This document shows positions 41,939 through 50,567 of a stretch of 64,000 nt of DNA, piece after piece. Made by a program: the position numbers and the translations under genes. The stretch is taken from NCBI RefSeq assembly GCF_002847445.1, contig NZ_CP025430.1:868001-932000 (forward strand). The letters are read 5' to 3'. The stretch comes from Paracoccus zhejiangensis (GTDB lineage Bacteria; Pseudomonadota; Alphaproteobacteria; Rhodobacterales; Rhodobacteraceae). Within the stretch, counting starts at the first letter, position 1. Every line of letters begins with the position of its first letter. The notes below the pieces were generated by a model. It worked only from the letters and a program-made list of their open reading frames with translations. It made no database searches and had not been told where the DNA came from.

Positions 41939-42301
41939 TCAGGCGTTGGCTTCGCGGATCTTGGCCGCGGCTTCCTTGGAATAAACCACGCCTTTCTGGT
42001 CGAACAGCTGGTCCAGCTCGCCTGACAGCGTCATCTCGGTGATGATGTCGCAGCCGCCCACGAACTCGCCCTTGACATAGAGCTGCGGGATGGTCGGCCA
42101 GTCCGAGAATTCCTTGATGCCCTGGCGGATGCCCTCATCGGCCAGCACGTTCACGTCCTGGAACTCGACGCCCATGTAGTTCAGCACCCCGGCCACGCGG
42201 CTGGAAAACCCGCATTGCGGCATTTCCTTGGTGCCTTTCATGAACAGCACCACATCGCTGCTGTCGATGGCTTTCTGAATATCCGCTTTCACGTCGCTCA
42301 T
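41939..42301 (-). CDS. grxD: Monothiol glutaredoxin Grx4 (GrxD)
   Basis: 120 residues. The CGFS active site is at residues 30-33 (KEMPQCGFSSRVAG), preceded by FMKGTK and followed by the TIPQLYVKGEFVGGCDI glutathione-binding region. CGFS glutaredoxins carry [2Fe-2S] clusters and work with BolA proteins in iron sensing or cluster delivery. A bolA gene lies 13 bases upstream on the same strand, exactly the expected partner. A strong terminator follows. Confidence 0.95.
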   Translation of the reverse strand: MSDVKADIQKAIDSSDVVLFMKGTKEMPQCGFSSRVAGVLNYMGVEFQDVNVLADEGIRQGIKEFSDWPTIPQLYVKGEFVGGCDIITEMTLSGELDQLFDQKGVVYSKEAAAKIREANA

Positions 42302-42314
42302 CTTGGGGATTCCT

Positions 42315-42557
42315 TCAATCCGGTGCCTTGGTGGTCAGCGCGAGGGCGTGCAGTTCGCCGGCCGGACCATCCATCTTGCCTTGCAGCGCCGCATAGACAG
42401 CGCGCTGCTGCTGAACGCGGTTCAGACCCCGGAAGCTTTCGTCGATCACCTCGGCCGAGTAATGGTTTCCATCGCCGGCGAGATCGGTGATCTCGATCTG
42501 CGCGTCGGGAAACGCCGCGCGGATCAGGGCTTCGATCTGGTGGGCTTCCATCGCCAT
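42315..42557 (-). CDS. bolA: BolA family protein
   Basis: 80 residues from ATG 42557 (MAMEAHQIEALIRAAFPD), preceded by AAAGGA. BolA proteins form [2Fe-2S]-bridged complexes with CGFS glutaredoxins. The family fold is evident from ALIRAAFPDAQIEITDLAGDGNHYSAEVIDESFRGLNRVQQQRAVYAAL, described here as one continuous region from residue 8 to about 57, with the conserved His in GNHYS. It heads the bolA-grxD operon. Confidence 0.92.
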   Translation of the reverse strand: MAMEAHQIEALIRAAFPDAQIEITDLAGDGNHYSAEVIDESFRGLNRVQQQRAVYAALQGKMDGPAGELHALALTTKAPD

Positions 42558-43134
42558 GTGGGGTCCTTTCGCAGTTGCCATCAGATGTAGGGGAAGCCCC
42601 ATGCGCCTGCAAGGGGAGGCTCAGCTTGGCGGGTGTTAAGCGGGTAACTGCTATATTGATAATCCGTATTATGGAATAGAGAACTGTATCCGGGATAGCA
42701 CCTGCGGGGTGGTTCTCCCTGCCACGGACGTGGCTGAGAGTGGCGCGACGACGATCATCATTATGGGCGCGACCCATCGCACACGCGCACTCTGCGACAG
42801 CCTGCCTGCCAACTCGTGCGTCCGTGACGAAAATGCACCGGAGGCGATGCTCGGCTGAAACCCGATCTGCGTGACGGGCGCATCTGCCCAGTGTCAGCGC
42901 GGGTCCGGTGACTGGGCCAACTCGGGCAGCGCCAAGGCGATTGCTCAGCCCCGGTTTGTAGGAACCGGCCCCAAGGCATCACCGTTCACCAATTCTTAAT
43001 AATCATGCAATATCAGTTATTTAGATTTACATGCCCGAATCAATGAGCGACAAAGGCAATGACAGACCCCTCAGCAAGACCTTGCAATGCCCGCGCCGGA
43101 CGCGAATAAACTCCGCCGGGAAAAGGAGATTTGC
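42558..43134 (+). other. 577-base gap between bolA and the redoxin gene
   Basis: No convincing protein gene is present; the 73-codon minus-strand frame at 42761-42982 is not protein-like. An AT-rich palindrome (ATAAT-N4-ATTAT at 42659-42672) lies about 100 bases before bolA. The middle (42690-42950) is GC-rich with several short inverted repeats, such as GGTCC/GGGCC near 42901-42918, and could encode a structured RNA. Bases 42983-43035 are distinctly AT-rich and probably hold the redoxin promoter. Confidence 0.45.
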
Positions 43135-43689
43135 ATGGCTGTCACACCCCCCGTCTGCGATTTCGGCGCGCCGATCCGGGACTTCACGCTTCCCGGCACC
43201 GATGGGCGCAGCCACAGCCTGGCCGAGGTCAGCGGACCGAACGGCACGCTGGTCATGTTCATCTGCAACCATTGCCCCTATGTGCAGGCGGTGATGGACC
43301 GCATCACCCGCGACGCGCGCGATCTGCAGGCGGCGGGCATCGGCGTCGTCGCCATCTCGGCCAATGATGTGGGTGACTATCCACAGGACGGACCGGAGCA
43401 GATGGCGCTTGAGGCGGAAAAGCACGGGTTCAGCTTTCCCTATCTCTACGACGAAAGCCAGGCGGTCGCGCGGGATTACAGTGCCGAATGCACGCCGGAT
43501 TTCTTTGGCTACAATGCCGCCGGCGAATTGCAGTATCGCGGCCGGCTGGATGCCTCGGGCCGCAATCCGGGCCCGCCGGATGCCAAGCGCGAGCTTTACG
43601 AGGCGATGATGCAGATCGCCGAAACCGGGCAGGGTCCGCGCGACCAGGTGCCGTCGATGGGCTGCTCGATCAAGTGGAAGGCCGCATGA
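43135..43689 (+). CDS. Thioredoxin-like redoxin domain protein
   Basis: 184 residues from ATG 43135, preceded by AAAAGGAG. It is an AhpC/TSA-type (redoxin) thioredoxin fold with the motif FICNHCPYVQAVMDR, a CxxC-like CNHC at the active site. The N-terminal FGAPIRDFTLPGTDGRSHSLAEV and the KHGFSFPYLYDESQAVARDY loop are typical of the group. It is probably a cytoplasmic thiol oxidoreductase or peroxiredoxin-like protein; no signal peptide is seen. Its stop overlaps the gph start by ATGA, so the two are coupled. Confidence 0.88.
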   Translation: MAVTPPVCDFGAPIRDFTLPGTDGRSHSLAEVSGPNGTLVMFICNHCPYVQAVMDRITRDARDLQAAGIGVVAISANDVGDYPQDGPEQMALEAEKHGFSFPYLYDESQAVARDYSAECTPDFFGYNAAGELQYRGRLDASGRNPGPPDAKRELYEAMMQIAETGQGPRDQVPSMGCSIKWKAA

Positions 43690-44366
43690 CCGTCTGTTAC
43701 GCCCCCTGCCCCGTGGTCTTCGATCTCGACGGCACGCTGATCGACAGCGCGCCCGATATCCATGCCGCCGTGAATGCCGTGCTGCGCGAGGTTGACGTGC
43801 CGCCGCTGACACTGGACCAGGTCCGCGGCTTCATCGGTGGCGGGGTCGAGGTGCTGTGGCACCGGATCATCGTCGCCACGCATTTGCCCGAGACCGAACA
43901 GCGCCCGCTGATGGCCGCCTTCATGGCCCGCTACAGCCGCAGCACAGCGCTGACGCGGCTCTATCCGGGGGTGCTCGAGGCGCTTGGCGTGCTGGCTGAT
44001 CGCGGCCATCCGCTGGGGCTTTGCACCAACAAGCCGATGCAGCCGACCCGCGCCGTGCTGGCGCATTTCGGCATCGAAGACCTGTTCGGCACGATCATCG
44101 CCGGCGACTCGCTGCCCGAGCGCAAGCCGCATCCCGCGCCCCTGCGGGCGGCACTGGCGGCGCTTGGCGCCGAACCCGACGCCCCGAAGGGGATTTTCGT
44201 CGGCGACAGCGAGATCGATGCCGAGACCGCCGAAGCCGTGCCGGTGCCGCTGATGCTGTTCACCCAAGGCTATCGCAAGACCCCGGTGGAGCAACTGCCG
44301 CATTTCGCGGCCTTCGATCATTTCGACGCGCTGCCGGCGCTGGTCGAGCAGGCGGTCACGCAATAG
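43686..44366 (+). CDS. gph: Phosphoglycolate phosphatase, HAD family
   Basis: 226 residues. HAD motif I is FDLDGTLIDSAPDIHAAVNAVL, motif II is the LCTNKP threonine, and motifs III-IV are ERKPHPAPL and FVGDSEIDAETAEAV. The combination matches Gph, which removes phosphate from 2-phosphoglycolate formed by rubisco oxygenation or DNA repair. No Calvin-cycle genes are nearby, so a housekeeping role is likelier. The start lies in the ATGA overlap at 43686. Confidence 0.9.
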   Translation: MTVCYAPCPVVFDLDGTLIDSAPDIHAAVNAVLREVDVPPLTLDQVRGFIGGGVEVLWHRIIVATHLPETEQRPLMAAFMARYSRSTALTRLYPGVLEALGVLADRGHPLGLCTNKPMQPTRAVLAHFGIEDLFGTIIAGDSLPERKPHPAPLRAALAALGAEPDAPKGIFVGDSEIDAETAEAVPVPLMLFTQGYRKTPVEQLPHFAAFDHFDALPALVEQAVTQ

Positions 44367-44444
44367 CGACGCCAACGCGCTTGACCTTCGCCCCGCATTT
44401 GCGTCAATGCGGGGCGACCGGAATTGGCCAGAAAGAGAAGCATC

Positions 44445-44873
44445 ATGGACCTGCGTCAGCTCATTCCCGATCTCGCCGTTTCGGGCCAGATCACCCCGCA
44501 GGATGTCGCGGCTTTGGCCGAGGCCGGGTTCAAGGTGCTGATCAACAACCGCCCCGACGAGGAGATCGGTCCCGAGGAGGACAGCTCGGTGATGGCCGAG
44601 GCCGCCCGCGCCGCCGGGATGAGCTATCATTACATTCCCTTCGTGCCGAGCCAGATCACCCCCGAGATGATCACCGGCTTTGCCGAGGCGATGGCCGAAC
44701 GCGGGCCGCATTTCGCCTATTGTCGCAGCGGCAATCGCAGCACGGTGCTGTGGGCGCTGACCCAGGCCAGCAAGCGCCCGCATGACGAGATCCTGCAGAT
44801 CGCCGCCAATGCGGGCTATGACCTGTCGGGTATCCGGCCGATGCTGGCGAGCCTCGCCAGCCGTCGCGGCTGA
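44445..44873 (+). CDS. DUF442/TIGR01244 family phosphatase-fold sulfurtransferase
   Basis: 142 residues from ATG 44445; the frame to 44424 is not needed. The fold is that of dual-specificity phosphatases, with the Cx5R loop YCRSGNRS, here likely a persulfide or sulfur-transfer site as in the beta-lactamase-hydrolase-like proteins of this family. Other landmarks are LAVSGQITPQDVAALAEAGFKVLINNRPDEE near the N-terminus, spanning about residues 11-41. In other bacteria this domain is fused to persulfide dioxygenase, so a sulfide-linked role is possible. It stands alone here. Confidence 0.85.
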   Translation: MDLRQLIPDLAVSGQITPQDVAALAEAGFKVLINNRPDEEIGPEEDSSVMAEAARAAGMSYHYIPFVPSQITPEMITGFAEAMAERGPHFAYCRSGNRSTVLWALTQASKRPHDEILQIAANAGYDLSGIRPMLASLASRRG

Positions 44874-44915
44874 GTTAGGGCTGCGAGATCGGGGCAGGCT
44901 CCCTGCCCCGCCGGC

Positions 44916-45260
44916 TCAGGCCTGAACCCCCAGCGCGCGCTTCACATTCGCGGTCCAACCGAGCAGCCGCAGATCGCCGGTCTCGATCGCCGGGCGCTTC
45001 ATCACGCTGGGTTTCTCGCCCATCATCGTGACCGCGTCGGCGCCGCGCTCGGCCTCGGACATGCCACGCCAGGTCAGGCTGGCGCGGTTGATGATCTTCT
45101 CGCCCCATTCTGCCGCCAGACGTTCGCGCAGCGCCTTGTCCAGCGGGTCTTTCTGCACGTCGCGGAAATCGACGGCCCAACCGGCAGCCTCAAGTTCAGA
45201 CTGCGCCTTTTGACAAGTGGAACAATGGCCAAGCCCGTACATCGTCAGTGATTTCGACAT
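44916..45260 (-). CDS. ArsC/Spx/MgsR-like reductase-fold protein
   Basis: 114 residues. The N-terminal thioredoxin-like strand and CxxC motif (MYGLGHCSTCQKAQSELEAAGW, around Cys13 and Cys16) and the later WRGMSEAERG and EKPSVMKRPAIETGDLRLLGW parts place it in the ArsC/Spx superfamily, YffB-like. Arsenate reduction is not implied, since no ars genes are nearby; many such proteins have unknown thiol roles. A 24-codon lipoprotein gene lies 9 bases upstream on the same strand. Confidence 0.87.
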   Translation of the reverse strand: MSKSLTMYGLGHCSTCQKAQSELEAAGWAVDFRDVQKDPLDKALRERLAAEWGEKIINRASLTWRGMSEAERGADAVTMMGEKPSVMKRPAIETGDLRLLGWTANVKRALGVQA

Positions 45261-45269
45261 GTCAGAACC

Positions 45270-45344
45270 TCAGATGAAGGGGATCAGCGGCACGCCGCAG
45301 GCGGCCAAAGCGAGGACGGCGGAAAGGGCGAGGACGAGTTTCAT
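45270..45344 (-). CDS. Tiny lipoprotein (24 residues)
   Basis: 24 codons from ATG 45344 with AGGAG at a good distance. The peptide is almost wholly a lipoprotein signal: MKLVLALSAVLALAAC, a lipobox LAAC, leaving a mature nine-residue lipopeptide (CGVPLIPFI) attached to membrane. It is directly upstream of the ArsC/Spx-like gene with a 9-base gap, so likely co-transcribed. I believe similar short GVP(F/L)-ending lipopeptides occur in other Rhodobacteraceae, but cannot confirm this. It could be entericidin-like or a leader peptide. Confidence 0.7.
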   Translation of the reverse strand: MKLVLALSAVLALAACGVPLIPFI

Positions 45345-45415
45345 GGCTGCTCCTGTTCGGGTTTTGCCGCCATATGGGACGCCCGCAGGCCCGCGCACAA
45401 GTCACAATTCCGGCG

Positions 45416-46720
45416 TCAGTGCTCGCCGCCCTCGTCCCCCTCAAGGCGTTTTCGCACCCGCTGCAGCCCCCACCAGACAGCCAGCACCGCAAGCGGGGTC
45501 AGCAGCGCCAGCAGCACCCCCTTCTCGATCCCCAGGCCCTCGGCCACCGGCGCCAGCGCGTAGGAGATCAGCCCGACCGCGTAATAACTGATTGCCACCA
45601 CCGACAGGCCCTCGACCGTGTGTTGCAGCCTCAGTTGCAGCGCGGCGCGGCGGTCCATGCTTTCCAGAACCTGCTGGTTCTGCGCCGAGCGCTGCACATC
45701 GACGCGGGTCCGCAGCAGCTCGCCCGCCCGGTCGGCACGTTCCAGCATGGTCTTCAGCCGCGCCTCGGTCGAGGCGACGGTGCGCATGGCCGGCTGATAG
45801 CGCCGGGCCATGAACTCGGTCAGGGTCTGGCGACCCATGAAGCGGCTTTCGCGCAGCACCGCCACGCGGTCCATCACGATCGCCTCATAGGCCTTGGTCG
45901 CGCCGAAGCGGAAATGCGACTGCGTCGCCTCGGTTTCCAGCCGGGCCGAGATCGACAGCAATTCCTGCAACACATCATCGGCGGGTCGGTGCTCGTCCGC
46001 CATGCCGGCGACGATGGCCGACAGCTGCGGGTCCAGCGCGTTCAGCCGCCCCGACAACGACCGTGCACGCGGCAGGCCCATCATCGACATGGCGCGATAG
46101 GTCTCGAGCTCCAGGATGCGCTGGACGATCCGCCCGATCCGGCCCTCGGTCGCGCCCTCGCGGATGAAGACGGCAAAGCGCATCCAGCCGGACGCATCGA
46201 TGCGGAAATCGCTGGCGACCAGCGCGGCTTCCTCCAGCACCCAGCCCGCCGCCAGGCTGTCGGTGACGAACCAGCCCTCCAGCGTGTCCAGCACCTCGGC
46301 CGGGTCCTCGGGCAAGGGCAGGATCTGGATCATCACCGCCGCCACCCGCTTTCCCGGTGCCGCCGCCTGCCATTCCTCGGGAAAGACCGCGCCGGCAGAA
46401 GGGTCAAACGGCCGTGGCGGCAAGCCGGGCGTATAGGCGGTGTAGGTGACGAACTCGGTATGGCGTTCCCACCGCAGCTTGTGGCGGCCGATCTGCCCGG
46501 CATAGTGATTGGCCGTCCGGTCCGGGCGCTGCCCGCCATGCCGCGTGACCAACTCGTCCAGATGCGCGTCGTCGCGGGCGCGGTCCCGCGTGGCCGCCTG
46601 ATCGGGTTCCTTGAAGGCCACGAAAACCACGGTCGAGGGCGCACCGAGCCGCGGCGATGGCCGGGCGTGCAGCTCGTTCACGAGGCCATAGCGAAGCGGG
46701 TGGTCGTCGGCAGGTGTCAT
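45416..46720 (-). CDS. DUF3422 family protein
   Basis: 434 residues. The N-terminus HPLRYGLVNELHARPSP is the signature of DUF3422, a widespread proteobacterial family of unknown function. The middle is soluble and helical (GFxx-like WVTDSLAAGW region and RTVASTEARLKTMLERADRAGELL coiled coil). Two membrane segments lie at the C-terminus (VVAISYYAVGLISYALAPVAEGL and GVLLALLTPLAVLAVWWGL). It is probably anchored in the inner membrane with the main domain in the cytoplasm. It is divergent from the L,D-transpeptidase gene. Confidence 0.88.
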   Translation of the reverse strand: MTPADDHPLRYGLVNELHARPSPRLGAPSTVVFVAFKEPDQAATRDRARDDAHLDELVTRHGGQRPDRTANHYAGQIGRHKLRWERHTEFVTYTAYTPGLPPRPFDPSAGAVFPEEWQAAAPGKRVAAVMIQILPLPEDPAEVLDTLEGWFVTDSLAAGWVLEEAALVASDFRIDASGWMRFAVFIREGATEGRIGRIVQRILELETYRAMSMMGLPRARSLSGRLNALDPQLSAIVAGMADEHRPADDVLQELLSISARLETEATQSHFRFGATKAYEAIVMDRVAVLRESRFMGRQTLTEFMARRYQPAMRTVASTEARLKTMLERADRAGELLRTRVDVQRSAQNQQVLESMDRRAALQLRLQHTVEGLSVVAISYYAVGLISYALAPVAEGLGIEKGVLLALLTPLAVLAVWWGLQRVRKRLEGDEGGEH

Positions 46721-46859
46721 GGCGGCATCATGTCCCTTGGGTTACGGCGCCGCAAGCGGCTGAATGTGGGCAGGCTCGTGTTTTCGTGAACGGCGCGGCG
46801 ATTGCACCGGAGCGGCTCTGCCGCCAGAATGGCGGTAACAACCAGATCACGGGACAGCG

Positions 46860-47375
46860 ATGCGGACCACAGCCCTTCTCAAGATTGCCGCCCTCGGCAT
46901 GATCGCCCTGCTGGCGGCCTGCGGTGGCCCCTCGAAATTCAAGACCTACAGCGGTCCGCCGGTCACCCAGATCGTCGTCGATAAAAGCGAGCGCAAGATG
47001 TGGCTCCTCAGCGGGTCGACCGCGATCAAGCAATACGACATCGGGCTGGGTAACGAACCGGTCGGCGACAAGTTCATCGAGGGTGACGGCAAGACCCCCG
47101 AGGGCAATTACTTCATCGACCGCCGCAACCCGAACAGCCAGTATCACCTGTCGATCGGCGTCTCCTATCCCGATCCGCGGGATGTGGTCGAGGCCGCCGC
47201 CTTCGGTCGCCCCCCCGGCGGGGACATCTTCATCCATGGCCGCGGCCCCGAGGGCAATGCCAAGGTCGGCTCGAACTGGGACTGGACCGCCGGTTGCATC
47301 ACCATCAGCGATGACGAGATCGAGGATGTCTATGCCATGGTCCGCGACGGCACGCCGATCCAGATCAATCCCTGA
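46860..47375 (+). CDS. L,D-transpeptidase (YkuD) lipoprotein
   Basis: 171 residues. A lipoprotein signal with lipobox LAAC (Cys21) precedes a YkuD catalytic domain (about 36-170). The active-site motif is split as usual: His126 in FIHGRGPE and Cys146 in DWTAGCITIS. Such enzymes cross-link peptidoglycan through 3-3 bonds or attach proteins to it in the periplasm. The Asn-rich SNWDWTAGC version matches the alphaproteobacterial murein-L,D-transpeptidase group. The ATG at 46860 closely follows ACAGCG without a strong ribosome site. Confidence 0.92.
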   Translation: MRTTALLKIAALGMIALLAACGGPSKFKTYSGPPVTQIVVDKSERKMWLLSGSTAIKQYDIGLGNEPVGDKFIEGDGKTPEGNYFIDRRNPNSQYHLSIGVSYPDPRDVVEAAAFGRPPGGDIFIHGRGPEGNAKVGSNWDWTAGCITISDDEIEDVYAMVRDGTPIQINP

Positions 47376-47426
47376 CGCAGACGGGGCAAGGCCAGCGCCC
47401 TGCCCCGCCCGGGATACCAACGCCGC

Positions 47427-48872
47427 TCAGCGCTGCGCCAGCGCGATGTGAATCACCCCGCCAAGCGCGGCGCCGATCAGCCAGCCAAAGCCGGTCAGCC
47501 CGGCCAGCGCGGGCAGCCAGACCGTCGCGATCGAGAAGACCGCCGCCACGCCCACCGCGATGATGGCGTTGCGGTTCCAGCCATCCTGATAGAAATAGCG
47601 CCCACTTGGCTGGTCCGAGAAAAGCTGCGACAGGTCCAGCTGGCGCTTCTGCACGATGTAATAATCCGCGATCAGGATGCCGTAGAGCGGCGCAAGGATC
47701 GCGCCGAGCGTGTCGACGAACTTGGCAATGCCGATCTGCGAGATCACCGAGACCCACAGCGCCCCGATGATGAAGGCAATGGCGGCGGTGATGAGGCCGC
47801 CGGTCCTGGCGCTGATCTTCGAGGGCGAGAGGTTGCAGATGTCATAGGCGGCGGGGATGAAGTTGGCGACGAGGTTGATCCCCACTGTCGCCGCGAAGAA
47901 GGTGACGGCCGCGATCAGCGTCAGGGTCAGGCTGTCCACCCGCGCGATGATCTGCGTCGGATCGGTCAGCCGCTCGCCATACAGGACCACGGTGCCGGCG
48001 GTGATGAACAGCGCGATGAGGGAAAAGAACGCCATCGACACCGGCAGTCCCCAGAAATTCCCGCGCCGCATCTGCTCTTCGGTTTTCACGAAGCGCGAAA
48101 AGTCCCCGAAATTGATCACCACGGCGGCGAAATAGGCGACCATGGTGCCGACCACGGCGATGAAGCCGGTGAGCGTCGAATAGCCGCTTTCCTCGCCGCC
48201 CTGGAAGATCGTTCCCATGGCCGGCCAGAGCGCATTGCCCGCCCGATACCAGATCGCCAGCGCCAATGCGATCATCACCACGTAGACGAAGGGCCCGGCC
48301 CAGTTCAGGAAGCGGCCCACCCAGTCGATGCCCTTCAGGAACATGCCGACCTGAAAGACGGTCACAATGACATAGGCGATCCAGTCGATGCCGCCGAGGC
48401 CCAGCAGGCTGAAACTGGTCACGCCCGGCTCGATCCCGAAGATGCCGCGCAGCGCCAGCGCCACCGCCGTCGAGGCAAAATAGGTCTGCACCCCGAACCA
48501 GAAGATCGCCACCGTGCCCCTGACCAGCGCCGGGAAACGCGCGCCCCGGACCCCCATCGAGGCCCGCGCCATCACCGCATAGGGCACGCCGTAGCGTACC
48601 GAGGGCCGGCCCGAGAGGTTCACCAGCCACATGACGATCAGCCCCGACAGCACGATGGCCGCGAAGGTCAGCCAGCCGTTCAGCCCGTAGCTGAGGAACA
48701 GCGAGGCCGCCAGCGTATAGCCGAAGAGGCTCTGGATATCGTTGTTCCAGACGTTGAAGATCTCGAAGGCGCCCCAGCTTCGCTTCCCCGGCGGGATCGG
48801 CGCCAGATCCTCGTTATAGAGCGACGGATCGCCGCCGGTGATCTGCAGATTGTCGGTGGATGTCATGGCCAT
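47427..48872 (-). CDS. NCS1 family nucleobase/hydantoin transporter
   Basis: 481 residues from ATG 48872 (MAMTSTDNLQ); ATG 48899 is possible. There are about 12 transmembrane segments. NCS1 signatures are NEDLAPIPPGKRSWGAFEIFNVWNNDIQSLFGYTLA in the N-terminal region (residues about 20-55) and SVRYGVPYAVMARASMGVRGARFPALVRG after it. These match the PucI/allantoin and Mhp1-like branches, which take up cytosine, allantoin or hydantoins with Na+ or H+. The exact substrate is unclear; no pathway genes flank it. Confidence 0.9.
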   Translation of the reverse strand: MAMTSTDNLQITGGDPSLYNEDLAPIPPGKRSWGAFEIFNVWNNDIQSLFGYTLAASLFLSYGLNGWLTFAAIVLSGLIVMWLVNLSGRPSVRYGVPYAVMARASMGVRGARFPALVRGTVAIFWFGVQTYFASTAVALALRGIFGIEPGVTSFSLLGLGGIDWIAYVIVTVFQVGMFLKGIDWVGRFLNWAGPFVYVVMIALALAIWYRAGNALWPAMGTIFQGGEESGYSTLTGFIAVVGTMVAYFAAVVINFGDFSRFVKTEEQMRRGNFWGLPVSMAFFSLIALFITAGTVVLYGERLTDPTQIIARVDSLTLTLIAAVTFFAATVGINLVANFIPAAYDICNLSPSKISARTGGLITAAIAFIIGALWVSVISQIGIAKFVDTLGAILAPLYGILIADYYIVQKRQLDLSQLFSDQPSGRYFYQDGWNRNAIIAVGVAAVFSIATVWLPALAGLTGFGWLIGAALGGVIHIALAQR

Positions 48873-49062
48873 GTCGCAGGGTCCCCGCTGGAGCATCATG
48901 ACACGGCACTGTCAGCGATGCGGCAAGATGACGCAAGGTAAACTAAGGCGGCATTGCACGCTAACATGTTGATGCTGAATTTTGTTTCCCGGGGAAATGG
49001 CGCTGCTTGGTTCCTGTGCAGCCGGGCGCCATCTGCCGCCCAGCTCGGCTGACCGCCCCAAG

Positions 49063-49091
49063 GAAAAGGCCGGGGCATTGCTGCCCCGGCC
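49063..49091 (-). terminator. Terminator of pntAB
   Basis: GGCCGGGGCA (49068-49077) pairs with TGCCCCGGCC (49082-49091). On the minus strand TTTTCC follows; it ends the pntA-pntB transcript. Confidence 0.85.
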
Positions 49092-49114
49092 GGTTCTTCC
49101 GTCTGCGTCCCTAC

Positions 49115-50557
49115 TCAGTCGATGAGCGGCAAGAGCTTGTTCACCGAGTCCTTTGCGTCGCCGTAGAACATGCGGGTGTTGTCCTTGAAGAACAGCGGGT
49201 TCTCGATGCCGGAATAGCCGGTGCCCTGGCCGCGCTTGCTGACGAAGACCTGCTTGGCTTTCCAGACCTCGAGCACCGGCATGCCGGCGATCGGGCTGTT
49301 CGGGTCGTCCTGGGCGGCCGGGTTCACGATGTCGTTCGAGCCGATGATGATCACGACATCGGTCGAGGGGAAATCCTCGTTGATCTCGTCCATCTCCAGC
49401 ACGATGTCGTAAGGCACCTTGGCCTCGGCCAGGAGCACGTTCATGTGCCCGGGCAGGCGCCCCGCCACCGGGTGGATGGCGAAACGCACCTCTTTCCCGG
49501 CCGCGCGCAGCTTGCGGGTCAGTTCCGAGACCGGCCCCTGGGCCTGCGCCACCGCCATGCCATAGCCGGGCACGATGATGACCGAGTCGGCCTCGTTCAG
49601 CGCCGAAGCGACACCATCGGCATCGATCGCCACCTGCTCGCCCGAGATCTCGGCCGCCGGCCCGGTCTCGCCGCCGAAGCCGCCGAGGATCACGCTGACG
49701 AAGTTGCGGTTCATCGCCTTGCACATGATGTAGCTGAGGATCGCACCCGAGGAGCCGACCAGCGCCCCGGTCACAATGAGCAAGTCATTCGACAGGGTGA
49801 AGCCGATCGCCGCCGCCGCCCAGCCCGAATAGCTGTTCAGCATCGACACCACCACCGGCATGTCGGCGCCGCCGATGCCCATGATCAGGTGATAACCGAT
49901 GAAGAAGGCCAGAAGCATGATCAGGACCAGCCAGAACACCCCCGGGCCGATATCGGCGCAGTAGAGCAGGCCGAGGACCAGCGAAGCAGCCGCCGCGGCG
50001 GCGTTCAGGAAATGCCCGCCCGGCAGCTTCTTCGGCGTGCCGCTGATCCGTCCGGCCAGCTTGCCGAAGGCCACGATCGAGCCGGTGAAGGTCACCGCGC
50101 CGATGAACACGCCGAGGAAGACCTCGATCTGCAGCATGTTCAGTTCCGCCGGGGTCTTGTGGGTCAGCACCTCGGCAAAGCCGCGGAACTGCTCGGTGCT
50201 GCCGTCGCGCAGCGCGCGCATCACCCGGCCCATCTCCAGCTGGGCGTTGAAGCCCACGAAGACCGCGGCAAGGCCGACAAGGCTGTGCATCGCCGCGACC
50301 AGCTGCGGCATCTCGGTCATCTGTACCCGCTTGGCCACGACCCAGCCGATGGCGCCACCGGCGGCGATCATGATCAGCGACAGAAGCCAGTTGCCCGAAC
50401 CCGGGCCAAACAGCGTGGCGACAACCGCCAGCGCCATGCCGACGATGCCGTACCAGATCGCCCGCTTGGCGCTTTCCTGTCCCGACAGCCCGCCGAGCGA
50501 GAGGATGAACAGGATGGCGGCAACCACGTAGGCGGCAGTGGTGAATCCGTATTCCAT
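49115..50557 (-). CDS. pntB: NAD(P) transhydrogenase beta subunit PntB
   Basis: 480 residues from ATG 50557 ([13 protein letters not shown]), preceded by AAGGAGGGG; the frame to 50617 is a shadow. The first ~280 residues hold about nine membrane segments of the proton channel domain. The C-terminal NADP-binding domain has [22 protein letters not shown] and [15 protein letters not shown]. With PntA it transfers hydride from NADH to NADP+ driven by the proton gradient, feeding NADPH supply. It follows pntA by 10 bases. Confidence 0.97.
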   Translation of the reverse strand: MEYGFTTAAYVVAAILFILSLGGLSGQESAKRAIWYGIVGMALAVVATLFGPGSGNWLLSLIMIAAGGAIGWVVAKRVQMTEMPQLVAAMHSLVGLAAVFVGFNAQLEMGRVMRALRDGSTEQFRGFAEVLTHKTPAELNMLQIEVFLGVFIGAVTFTGSIVAFGKLAGRISGTPKKLPGGHFLNAAAAAASLVLGLLYCADIGPGVFWLVLIMLLAFFIGYHLIMGIGGADMPVVVSMLNSYSGWAAAAIGFTLSNDLLIVTGALVGSSGAILSYIMCKAMNRNFVSVILGGFGGETGPAAEISGEQVAIDADGVASALNEADSVIIVPGYGMAVAQAQGPVSELTRKLRAAGKEVRFAIHPVAGRLPGHMNVLLAEAKVPYDIVLEMDEINEDFPSTDVVIIIGSNDIVNPAAQDDPNSPIAGMPVLEVWKAKQVFVSKRGQGTGYSGIENPLFFKDNTRMFYGDAKDSVNKLLPLID

Positions 50558-50567
50558 GATCCCCTCC

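Noticed and set aside
42701..42760. TPP-riboswitch-like stretch (GGGGTGG then GGCTGAGAG)
   Set aside because: The second half of the aptamer (ACCUGA and the GCGxAGGGA end) is absent, and no thiamine gene follows on that strand.
42603..43000. 6S RNA or two-piece tmRNA in the bolA gap
   Set aside because: No tag-peptide reading frame, acceptor half or long closing stem typical of those RNAs could be built.
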